Positions 23,633-30,639 of a stretch of 30,639 nt of DNA are shown piece by piece; position 1 is the first letter of the stretch; each line of letters opens with the position of its first letter. A program made the position numbers and the translations under genes. Source of the DNA: CAZMYM01 sp964620325 (GTDB lineage Bacteria > Bipolaricaulota > Bipolaricaulia > UBA7950 > UBA9294); NCBI GenBank assembly GCA_964620325.1, contig CAZUIM010000022.1, positions 1-30,639 of the forward strand, read 5' to 3'. The notes below the pieces were generated by a model, which saw only the letters and a list, made by a program, of their open reading frames with translations, was not told the origin of the DNA and made no database searches.

Positions 23633-25011
23633 ACCATCCGGTGGCGCGGCTCCCGCTCGTTCTGCTGGTCCTCGTCGCACTTCTTCCTCCGGCTGCAGTC
23701 GAGGGCGATCACGTCGCTGTCGTCCCGTTCGATTCGGGCACCCGCGTCGTCCGCGAGGCGGCGGAGTCGCTCTCCGGAGTCGGACGGAGCATCCTCGAAT
23801 CGTATCCGCGCGGAAGCGAGATCTTCCTCGGGATCGTCAGCCTCCTTCCGGAACGCGCGCGAATCAAGGTGATCGAATGGGGAATGCGCCTGTCGCTCGG
23901 TCACACCCCCGACCGCGCCGCGGACGTCTCGGTCGATGCCCTCGCCGAGTGGTGTGTCGCCCAATACTCGGGGACAGAGAGGTATCCAGCGATCATTCTC
24001 GGGTCACCGAACGGGGCCGTCGCCCATCTCGCGGCCCTTCTGGGGGCGCCGTTTCTGACGACGTCGTTCGGGCTAGCCTTCCGCCATCCGACGATCGAGC
24101 CGGACGATCTCGACGCCTACCGGCGGACATCCGTCGCCGTGGCGGCCGACATCATCGCCGCCAACCCGACCGCCGACTTTGAGGTCGTCTGCCACTACGA
24201 TCCCATCCACGATCGCTCGATGGTGCAGTACGTCGACTTCGCTCGTATCAAGTTGCACGATCTGCCCTCGTGCTATCGTGCCTTTGTCCACGAACGCCTC
24301 GCCCCGGGTGGAACCCTCGTCCTCGCCGACTGCGCCTACAGCTGGCCGCAGATCAGACTCGACGAGCGGGTCTTCCTCCAGATCGGCGGGCTCGGTGCGA
24401 TCGATCCGACCGAGTATCTCGAAATGTGGGAGATCGAGGATCGGATCGACGTCCGAGAGGAATCGGAATGGGGTTGTCCGGCGCCGTTCGCCGGCGCCGT
24501 TGTCGCGTACGCCGCGGAAGGCGATCTTGCGCTCGTGGAGATCCACCGCGACCATCCGATCGGGTTCAGCCTCCTCGCCTACGAGGCATACTTGATCTGC
24601 GATGGAGCCCGCTCGGATCTGCTGCTGATCGACTCGTTCAACCACCTGAACCCGAGGACGAATCTCGAGGCCGGGATTCCGGGGTTCTGGCTTCCGTTCA
24701 ACACGGCCGACGGGCTCGAACGGGTTGAGAGCGTTCTGCGCACAGCTGCACTCGAGATCGTCTACTTCGCGCCCCTTCCCTCGTTCGCTCGCAGTCCCGA
24801 CACCGTCCCGCTCGACGCGTGGACCGAGTTGATCTCCCCGTGCGCGACGCTCGAATGGATCGGGGTTCGCCCGAACAAGTACCCGGCCGACCCGCTCGCA
24901 CCGTATCGCTTCGCTCGAGACACCGCCTCGCTCCGCGACGCGTCGGAATCGCGCCTGCACCTCCGTCTCTCGATCGAGGCTCTCTCGTCCCTCTTGTCGA
25001 CGCCGCTCTAG
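23629..25011 (+). CDS. Secreted 460-aa protein of unknown function coupled to the GDPD-like gene
   Basis: ATG 23629 overlaps the upstream TGA (ATGA). A signal peptide covers residues 1-24 (LPLVLLVLVALLPPAAVEG). The mature protein has an alpha/beta feel: PAIILGSPNGAVAHLAALLG near residue ~125, and a segment resembling the middle of a SAM-dependent methyltransferase fold (LPSCYRAFVHERLAPGGTLV, then LADCAYSW). The canonical SAM-binding glycine loop is not obvious. A second region (ALVEIHRDHPIGFSLLAYEA) follows. Scattered cysteines may form disulfides. I do not recognise the family. The strict coupling to an exported GDPD-like protein suggests the two act together in the envelope, perhaps on a lipid or polymer; that is inference. 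Confidence 0.75.
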   Translation: MNHPVARLPLVLLVLVALLPPAAVEGDHVAVVPFDSGTRVVREAAESLSGVGRSILESYPRGSEIFLGIVSLLPERARIKVIEWGMRLSLGHTPDRAADVSVDALAEWCVAQYSGTERYPAIILGSPNGAVAHLAALLGAPFLTTSFGLAFRHPTIEPDDLDAYRRTSVAVAADIIAANPTADFEVVCHYDPIHDRSMVQYVDFARIKLHDLPSCYRAFVHERLAPGGTLVLADCAYSWPQIRLDERVFLQIGGLGAIDPTEYLEMWEIEDRIDVREESEWGCPAPFAGAVVAYAAEGDLALVEIHRDHPIGFSLLAYEAYLICDGARSDLLLIDSFNHLNPRTNLEAGIPGFWLPFNTADGLERVESVLRTAALEIVYFAPLPSFARSPDTVPLDAWTELISPCATLEWIGVRPNKYPADPLAPYRFARDTASLRDASESRLHLRLSIEALSSLLSTPL

Positions 25012-25107
25012 CACGTGATGCGGCAGCTGTGGAGCGCCCCGCGCCGCGCCTGCGGTATCCTAGGGCCCATCCCGTAGATTCGAGCGGCTCGGAGGAGTTG
25101 TTCTGCT

Positions 25108-26328
25108 GTGAACGAGATCGGAGTGGAGAGGGACGGCTCGAAGACCCGCACATACGTGCTGGTCCTCTCGGGGCTCACGGCGACTCTCGCTGTGGCGGCG
25201 CCGACCATGGCGATGCCGGTCCTCTTCTCCGAGATCTCCGGTGATCTCGGTCTGACCCTCGTCCAGATCGGCGCCGTCTGGGGGACCGTTTCGTTCGCTG
25301 GCCTGTTCACCAGTCTGATCGGCGGGGTGATCGGCGACCGCTTCGGGACGAAGCGGACACTCGCCGTCGCGTGCCTGGTGCTCGGTCTGGCCGGCGCCTC
25401 ACGCGGGCTCTCCAACGGACTCGCGACGATGACGTGCACCGTCTTCCTCACGGGCCTGCTGACCGCGGCGATTCCGATGAATCTCCACAAAGCACAGGCG
25501 TTGTGGTTCTCGGGGAAACGGCTCGGCTCGGCCAACGCGGTCATCTCCGGCGGAATGGCGCTCGGGTTCATGCTCGGTTCGCTCGTCAGCGCATCGGTTC
25601 TCTCGCCTTGGCTGGGCAACTGGAGAAACGTGCTCTTCTTCTACGGTGCAATCGGCGTCCTCATGGGTATCCCGTGGGCATTCGCACCGGTCTCTTCCCG
25701 GGAGAAGGAGGGCTTCTCACCGGACCGCCGGTCGGCGTCGATCCGGGAGGGACTCGCTCACGTGATTCGCCTTCGCAACGTGTGGATCCTGGGGATCGCC
25801 CTTCTCGGGGTCGGCGGTGGGATCCAAGGCCTCCTCGGGTACCTCCCCCTCTACTTGAGGGAGGTCGGATGGACGGCGTCGGCGGCCGATGGATCGCTGG
25901 CAGGCTTCCACGCGATCAGCCTCCTCGCCGTCTTCCCGCTGGCAATCCTCTCCGACCGGATCGGATCGAGACGGAAGCTGCTCGTCGCGGCCGCACTGAC
26001 GACCGCCGTCGGAATCGGCCTCCTGTCGATCGCCGACGGCGCGGTCATCTGGCTCGCCGTTCTGACGGCGGGCGCGGTCCGGGACGGCTTCATGGCCGTC
26101 TTCATGACGACCGTCACCGAGGTCCCCGGCGTCGGCGCCGCCTGCGCCGGGACCGCAATCGGGCTGGCGATGACGTTGCTGCGCGTCGGTGCGCTGATCG
26201 CACCCCCACTCGGCAACAGCCTCGCCGTCTACAGCCCTCGCGCGCCGTTCGTCCTGTGGTCCGCGATGGCGTTCTTCGGTCTCGCTGCGCTCGGACTCCT
26301 TCGGCGAGGCCCTCTCGAGACGTCCTAG
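25108..26328 (+). CDS. Major facilitator superfamily transporter
   Basis: GTG 25108 follows GGAGGAG. The 406-aa protein has about 12 hydrophobic segments in two halves. The signature loop between helices 2 and 3 is GVIGDRFGTKRTL, and its counterpart in the second half is AILSDRIGSRRKLLV. The first helix begins YVLVLSGLTATLAVAAPTMA. It is probably an inner-membrane uptake or efflux permease of the group that includes organic-anion, cyanate and nitrate-type carriers; the substrate is not predictable. It sits 96 nt after the secreted 460-aa gene on the same strand. Confidence 0.9.
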   Translation: MNEIGVERDGSKTRTYVLVLSGLTATLAVAAPTMAMPVLFSEISGDLGLTLVQIGAVWGTVSFAGLFTSLIGGVIGDRFGTKRTLAVACLVLGLAGASRGLSNGLATMTCTVFLTGLLTAAIPMNLHKAQALWFSGKRLGSANAVISGGMALGFMLGSLVSASVLSPWLGNWRNVLFFYGAIGVLMGIPWAFAPVSSREKEGFSPDRRSASIREGLAHVIRLRNVWILGIALLGVGGGIQGLLGYLPLYLREVGWTASAADGSLAGFHAISLLAVFPLAILSDRIGSRRKLLVAAALTTAVGIGLLSIADGAVIWLAVLTAGAVRDGFMAVFMTTVTEVPGVGAACAGTAIGLAMTLLRVGALIAPPLGNSLAVYSPRAPFVLWSAMAFFGLAALGLLRRGPLETS

Positions 26329-26366
26329 ACCGGACGGAATCGACGCGCCCGGCCGTTCGCCGCCTC

Positions 26367-26842
26367 TCAGGACAAGGCCGATTTCACCTCGTCGATCCAG
26401 CTCGCCAGGCGCGCACCGACCGCCTCGTCGTCCTTCAACGTTGGTGCGTCGAGTCCGAGTTCACCGACGACGTGGGCGCCCGGCATCAGCTCGTGCATCG
26501 TGCCGAACGCCTTCTTGTCCCCCATGCCGCCCATCGTGCAGAAGAGGGCGACCTTCTTGGAGTCCCACCGTTGTGCCGGCAGGAACACCTGCAGCGCGGG
26601 GATCGCGTTCATCCTCCAGATCGGCGTCCGAGGAAGATCAGGTCGTAGTCGTCGAGCGATCGCTCGAACGGGCACAACGCCGGCTTTCGCTTGAGAATCG
26701 CATCGATCGCCGAGCGCGTGTAGCTGGGGTGCCGTTCGACTTCGACGATCTCGTCGATGTCCGCTCCTGTCGCCCCGGCGATGCGCTCAGCGATGGACTT
26801 CGTCTTTCCGGATCGCGAGTAGTAGATCACGAGTCCCTTCAT
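26367..26842 (-). pseudogene. Flavodoxin, single frameshift
   Basis: The first frame starts at ATG 26842 (GGGGAGGG upstream) with KGLVIYYSRSGKTKSIAERI, the FMN-phosphate loop, and runs to DDYDLIFLG. The second frame continues TPIWRMNAIPALQVFL, the expected next flavodoxin motif, then VALFCTMGGMGDKKAF to the stop at 26367. One base is missing between 26627 and 26628 (minus strand CTCGG^ACG), which otherwise rebuilds a 158-aa flavodoxin-like protein. It would carry electrons via FMN. As written, the protein ends after 77 residues. The reading frame is otherwise clean. Confidence 0.8.
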
Positions 26843-26905
26843 CTGCCCTCCCCAGTCCGAATCCGCGCGTCTGCCACCGTACGCCGACGGCCCGGCCGGA
26901 GTCCA

Positions 26906-27628
26906 TCACCGACCCGCTCTCATCCATGTGGGAACAAGCCCCCGCGCATTCCGGAGCTCGGTCCTCAGGCGGTCGACCTTCGGCTCGTGCGACCGGACGA
27001 GTTCCCAAAACCCGGCAGAATGGTTCGGATGGACGGCGTGGCAGAGCTCGTGCGTCAGGACGTACCGGACCAACCGCCTCGGCAAGAAGAGCAGTTGCGC
27101 GTTCAAGCTGACCGTCCCTGCCTGTCCATTCTTGGCGGTATAGGAGCCCCAGCGCGTCTTCTGGCAGCGGATCGAAATGCGATCGATCCGGACGCCGAAC
27201 GCATCGGCCATCCCCTCGACCCAAGGGACGAGCTGCTTCCGTCCTCGTTCGATCAACCACAGACGCAAGGCCGGTCGCCACGCGCTTCGATCGCCGATCG
27301 ATCCCGAGAGGCGAAGTCGAGAGGAGCCGATCGCCGAGACCGAGATCCGCTCGCTCTCGGTTTCGATCCACTCGAGATGCCAGACCTGTTCGACCGCTGG
27401 GAGTTCGATCGACGTCGGACGATCGGCGTTCGAAGCGACCGCGGCCCGCTCGGCCTCGATCTCGCGGAACGCGCGGTCGATCCACGCCCGGTTCGCCTCG
27501 AGATAACGTGGAATCCGTCGTCGGTCGAACCCTTTCGGGACCACGACGACCAGCCCGTCGGAGACGCTGACCCGCAGTCGAACGTGCTTCGCCCGGGCGC
27601 TCTCTCGGACCGTGTGCTCGGCGATCAA
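26906..27628 (-). CDS. YgjP-like zinc metallopeptidase domain protein
   Basis: The chosen start is TTG 27628 after GAGAGGGG, since the frame upstream runs into the end of the nucleotidase gene and has no better signal. The 240-aa product has the YgjP-like (DUF45) pattern: KHVRLRVSVSDGLVVVVP at the start, then RCQKTRWGSYTAKNGQ, SLNAQLLFLPRRLVRYV and the zinc motif THELCHAVHPNHSAGFW (HExxH plus a downstream His). These proteins are predicted metallopeptidases, distantly related to SprT/WSS1, often next to nucleic-acid enzymes. It is cytoplasmic. It may follow the 5'-nucleotidase gene in one transcript. Confidence 0.88.
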   Translation of the reverse strand: MIAEHTVRESARAKHVRLRVSVSDGLVVVVPKGFDRRRIPRYLEANRAWIDRAFREIEAERAAVASNADRPTSIELPAVEQVWHLEWIETESERISVSAIGSSRLRLSGSIGDRSAWRPALRLWLIERGRKQLVPWVEGMADAFGVRIDRISIRCQKTRWGSYTAKNGQAGTVSLNAQLLFLPRRLVRYVLTHELCHAVHPNHSAGFWELVRSHEPKVDRLRTELRNARGLVPTWMRAGR

Positions 27629-27699
27629 TGCACCCCTCTCCCTCGACGCCGAGGCAGCCCGGGGCCTCGGATCTCGCGCCCTCGAAGGGATGTCACAGC

Positions 27700-29274
27700 C
27701 TACGGCTCGGCCGAACCCGCGCGCGTGATCCGTCCCTCGACTTCCGGCGCGACCGACCCGACGTCGGTCACGTACTCGGCCAGCGAGTCGGACAGCAACC
27801 ATCCGCTATCGTAGCGGTCGAGCGCGTCGGCGAGGACGTAGTAGCCGTCGCCGCCGTCGGCGAGGTAGTTGTTCGTCGTCAGGGTATAGGTCGCGGTCCG
27901 ATCGAGCTCGACGTAGCTCGCGGCCGCCGCCTCCCAGATCTCGACGGTCGCGATACGAGCCCCCGGATCGCTGGTGGGATCGAAGCTGTATCGCATCCCG
28001 CCGACGTGCGGGAATCGGCCGGCGCCGTCCTCGACTTGGCTCACCCCATTCTCGAGCGTCTCGATCAGCTCCGCACCGGTGAGCGACAGCACGGTGAGCT
28101 GATTCCCGTACGGAAGGACCTCGAGAATCTGTCCCATGGTGATCTCACCAGCCGGAGTCGACGCGCGAATCCCGCCACCGTTCTGGATGGCGATCGTCGC
28201 GCCGAGCGCGGATGCTTTCCAGATCATCGCGTCGCAGATGAGGTTTCCAAGGTTCGTCTCGCGAACGCGGACGTCGTCGCGGGCACCGTTTAGGGGAACG
28301 TCGGTCGATCCGACGACCTGTCTCATCAGCCCGTCGATCGCCGGCCGATATTGATCGAGAAGAGCGAGCATCCGTTCGTCTTCCTGAATCGACTCGTCGA
28401 TCGCGATCGGAGCTCCGATGAACGAGTTGACGAGGCCGTCGTCAGTGAATCGTACGTCGAGGCGCCCGAGCTTCTTCCCCCACTCGTGGGCGGTGACGAT
28501 CAACACCGGCTCGCCGGAGGCCGACTCGGTGAGCGTCGGATACGGATCAAGGAGAGTGTGGCTGTGCCCGCCGACGATGACGTCGATCCCGTCGACGCTC
28601 ATCGCGAGTTCGAGATCCTGCTCGTACCCGAGATGCGTCAGCGCGATGATCACGTCAATGCCGTCCTCCTCCAACTGGTAGACCGTCCGTTGCGCGGTCG
28701 CAATCGCCTCGAGGAATCGGATGCCCGGTCCCGGACTCGAGGCATACTCCGTGCTCTCGGTCGTCAGGCCGATCACGGCCACCGGCTCTCGACCGAGGGT
28801 GAACAGCGCGTAGGGAAGGATCGCGCCGGCGAGACTGCCGTCGGCGGAGGCGTCGATGTTCGCCGAAACGACCGGGAAATCAGCTTCGTCGATGAACACG
28901 GCCAATTCGGCCGGTCCGGCGTCGAACTCGTGGTTTCCGATGCACATCGCGTCGATTTCGAGCTCGTTCATCACATCGGCGACGAGCTGCGCCCCACCCA
29001 CGGTGAAGAAGAGGGTGCCTTGGAACTGATCGCCTGCGTCGAGGAAGAGGGCGTGATTCACTCGGTCGCGAACCTCTTCGACGGCCGTCTTCAACCGCGC
29101 GACACCACCCTGGATCGGCTCCCCCCACGGCTCGAAGGCGTCGTAGTGCGCGTGCAGATCGTTCGTGTGAAGGATCGTCAACTCGAGTGGACGATCCTCC
29201 GTCCCGCGGAAGAGCAGTCCGGCCACCACCAGTCCGACGACGACCGCAGCCAACAGCAGGATCTTCATGTGCAT
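27700..29274 (-). CDS. UshA-like 5'-nucleotidase/2',3'-cyclic phosphodiesterase
   Basis: ATG 29274 is favoured (GAGGAG about 10 nt upstream); GTG 29280 and ATG 29268 are alternatives. A signal peptide or anchor follows (KILLLAAVVVGLVVAGLL). The metallophosphatase domain has HTNDLHAHY, DAGDQFQG, GNHEFDAG, LTHLGYEQD and GGHSHTLLDPYP. The C-terminal substrate domain has AIQNGGGIRAST, VLPYGNQLTVLSLTGAEL and NNYLADGGDGYYVL. The 524-aa length and all motifs fit UshA/YfkN-type proteins, which remove phosphate from extracellular nucleotides for salvage. It is exported or membrane-anchored. Confidence 0.92.
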   Translation of the reverse strand: MHMKILLLAAVVVGLVVAGLLFRGTEDRPLELTILHTNDLHAHYDAFEPWGEPIQGGVARLKTAVEEVRDRVNHALFLDAGDQFQGTLFFTVGGAQLVADVMNELEIDAMCIGNHEFDAGPAELAVFIDEADFPVVSANIDASADGSLAGAILPYALFTLGREPVAVIGLTTESTEYASSPGPGIRFLEAIATAQRTVYQLEEDGIDVIIALTHLGYEQDLELAMSVDGIDVIVGGHSHTLLDPYPTLTESASGEPVLIVTAHEWGKKLGRLDVRFTDDGLVNSFIGAPIAIDESIQEDERMLALLDQYRPAIDGLMRQVVGSTDVPLNGARDDVRVRETNLGNLICDAMIWKASALGATIAIQNGGGIRASTPAGEITMGQILEVLPYGNQLTVLSLTGAELIETLENGVSQVEDGAGRFPHVGGMRYSFDPTSDPGARIATVEIWEAAAASYVELDRTATYTLTTNNYLADGGDGYYVLADALDRYDSGWLLSDSLAEYVTDVGSVAPEVEGRITRAGSAEP

Positions 29275-29965
29275 CGCCACGTCTCCTCGAATCGATCGCG
29301 CTACGTCGCGTCGACAATCATCGTGGAGATCGTCCGCAGAGACAAACGAGAGATGCGAGCGTCTGGTGCCAACACTCCACGGTCCTTTCTGAGGTGGAAC
29401 TCTCCCAGTGACGAGCGGAGTGCCGCTCTGTTACTCGGCTTGGCATCCTTGCAGTGTACCTCATGATCTCGGGAGAAGTCAGGACGCTGCTTTCGAGCAC
29501 TCGCCCGCTGCGAGAGGCTCGGTTCAAGAGGGAGCGGGGTAGTGCGAGGCTCCTTCGACCTGGATTCTCAACGGTCGTGCCATGAAGTCAGCCAACGATA
29601 CGAGACACCAGGAATCAACGACCTGCCCCCTTCCCCGATTACCGTTTTGTCTCGCGGTCTATCATCCGACGAGTGGCCGGTGGGCAAAGCCCATGAAGAC
29701 CCAGGTCTCATTTGCAGGGAGCGTCTACGTTCCTTGGGGTCTCTAGGCGGAAGGCACCGGAGATGAGGTATGTGTCCCTCGATCTTGGAGGCATGCACTC
29801 ATCGATCTGATCCAACCATAGGTAGAGTTACGACTCGGAAAGAGCGTTGATGGCACTGTTGGTTCATCAACTGGCTCTTGAGCCTTGCGAGTTGCAGTGA
29901 CTCATCTCGGGTACTACAGTGCAGGGGAACGGAAGCTACCGAGTCGTTTATGAAAGGTGACTGAT
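29275..29965. other. Long intergenic region without a recognisable gene
   Basis: About 690 nt between the divergent nucleotidase and the last ORF. No frame shows a recognisable protein or good ribosome binding site. The segment 29650-29780 has short GC-rich inverted stretches but no known RNA consensus. Base composition becomes more AT-rich toward its right end. Confidence 0.5.
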
Positions 29966-30622
29966 TTGACAATGTGGTTTGCAGCGGTCATTGGGGCATT
30001 GGCGGGAACGCTTCTGCAATTCCTTCTTGTCTTGTTGCTGCAGGACCAAGTGATGCAGGCCGTGCGGAGTGTGCGTGCGTCGTTTCGATGGCTCGTATCG
30101 CGATTTGGCCCTACTGAGCTGGATGGAAGAAGTCAGCGCTTTCGTCTCGGCGATACGCCGATCGACTGCTCTATCCTAGAAGGGAGTCCATCGGAATCAA
30201 TCCCTACGGATATGATTAGATGTTATCTATCTCAAGAAAAGCTTGAGCTTCCTGAGGATCTCGCCCAACTCAGGGCGAGGATAGAACAGGAACAGGAACG
30301 CATCAAGTCCGCTGACGGCGAGCCATGTTTCTTCAATGGACCCATGGTCGCGCTGGAGGGCTACTCTCGCGGAAGGACGCCAGGAACGGAGGAACAGCAT
30401 TTGGCACTGCATTTCATAAAGACTGACTACTACACATTCCTCGCGACAGCAATGAGCCTTGATCAGCCCAGCTCCTCTGAGCTCACCGCAGGGACCGTCC
30501 GGGAGAAGTACCTGGCCTCGCCGGACTATACTCGCCCTGTCCCGCTGCTCGCTACATCCTTCGGAGTAAACATGACGGTGGTCACTAGTGTGTCGAGTTT
30601 CACAGTACTGTTTACAGGTTGA
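29966..30622 (+). CDS. Membrane-anchored protein of unknown function, AT-richer than neighbours
   Basis: TTG 29966 lies 5 nt after AAAGGTGA; ATG 29972 and GTG 29957 are alternatives. An N-terminal helix (MWFAAVIGALAGTLLQFLL) anchors the protein, followed by a cytoplasmic part with RLGDTPIDCSILEG, CYLSQEKLELPEDLAQL, FFNGPMVALEGY, TDYYTFLATAMSL and PLLATSFGVNMTVVTS. This order resembles bacterial proteins in which the last motif leads into a further domain. After VVTS the frame becomes poor and stops at 30622, while another frame stays open to the window edge, so a frameshift near 30590 is possible. Codon use and base composition are visibly AT-richer than in the rest of the window, suggesting a different origin. 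Confidence 0.55.
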   Translation: MTMWFAAVIGALAGTLLQFLLVLLLQDQVMQAVRSVRASFRWLVSRFGPTELDGRSQRFRLGDTPIDCSILEGSPSESIPTDMIRCYLSQEKLELPEDLAQLRARIEQEQERIKSADGEPCFFNGPMVALEGYSRGRTPGTEEQHLALHFIKTDYYTFLATAMSLDQPSSSELTAGTVREKYLASPDYTRPVPLLATSFGVNMTVVTSVSSFTVLFTG

Positions 30623-30639
30623 CGGTTGAGCGAGCAGGA

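Noticed and set aside
29650..29780. Structured non-coding RNA in the long right-hand gap
   Set aside because: Only short, inconsistent inverted stretches; no match to tmRNA, SRP, RNase P, 6S or known riboswitch consensus elements.
1..30639. CRISPR array, phage or transposase genes, restriction-modification or other defence locus
   Set aside because: No regular repeats, integrase, transposase, nuclease or methylase motifs of these systems were found on either strand.

Overview
This is a high-GC bacterial window, probably from an uncultured lineage. It uses canonical GGAGG ribosome binding sites, many GTG and TTG starts, and several 4-nt start/stop overlaps. Lipobox lipoproteins and several exported beta-rich proteins suggest a diderm envelope. 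EFR1-type flavodoxin/ferredoxin proteins and the lack of any obvious aerobic respiratory gene hint at an anaerobe. No phylogenetic marker is present, so the phylum is not assigned; a candidate phylum such as Bipolaricaulota would only be a guess. No rRNA, tRNA, CRISPR array, transposase or phage gene was found.

Layout. 1-2.0 kb: a large lipoprotein with a ZU5-like module and a C39-like cysteine peptidase domain. 2.1-4.7 kb: a minus-strand block with a frameshifted AhpD-like protein, a 53-aa membrane protein, an overlapping string of three small ORFs feeding a VIT1/CCC1-type transporter, and a frameshifted cyclase/kynurenine-formamidase-like gene. 4.9-7.9 kb (plus): an ADP-ribosyltransferase-like gene interrupted by UGA, a PKD lipoprotein, a 38-aa basic protein and a decayed EFR1 gene. 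8-9.8 kb (minus): an exported beta-rich protein and a COG1237-type metallo-beta-lactamase-fold protein. 10.1-11.7 kb (plus): a strong promoter, a secreted eight-cysteine protein and an exported seven-repeat WD40 propeller. 11.7-15.2 kb: a badly decayed 2-oxoacid dehydrogenase E2-like acyltransferase, an intact alpha/beta hydrolase, an ICMT-like methyltransferase with an in-frame UAG, and an orphan frameshifted ABC ATPase. 15.3-22.4 kb: an S9 peptidase, a YoaP-type GNAT, a PAS-GGDEF diguanylate cyclase, a zinc ribbon, a UlaG-like MBL protein, an exported protein, an intact EFR1 protein and a small unknown. 22.6-26.3 kb (plus): a GDPD-like protein translationally coupled to a secreted unknown, then an MFS transporter. 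26.4-29.3 kb (minus): a frameshifted flavodoxin, a YgjP-like metallopeptidase and a UshA-like 5'-nucleotidase. The last kilobase is a long non-coding gap and an AT-richer membrane-anchored unknown.

The dominant theme is gene disruption. Eight genes carry inactivating lesions, both single-base indels and in-frame stops, next to many apparently intact genes. Two of them (EFR1 copy, E2-like) have several lesions each and look like true pseudogenes. The single-lesion ones could be recent decay or consensus errors. Intact genes are mostly single-gene units with exported hydrolases and scavenging functions: peptidase, nucleotidase, esterase-like hydrolase and GDPD-like protein. No defence system or biosynthetic cluster is evident. 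The best candidates for new biology are the GDPD-like/secreted-unknown pair, the Cys-rich/WD40 secreted pair, the ADP-ribosyltransferase-like protein and the nested small ORFs before the VIT1-type transporter.
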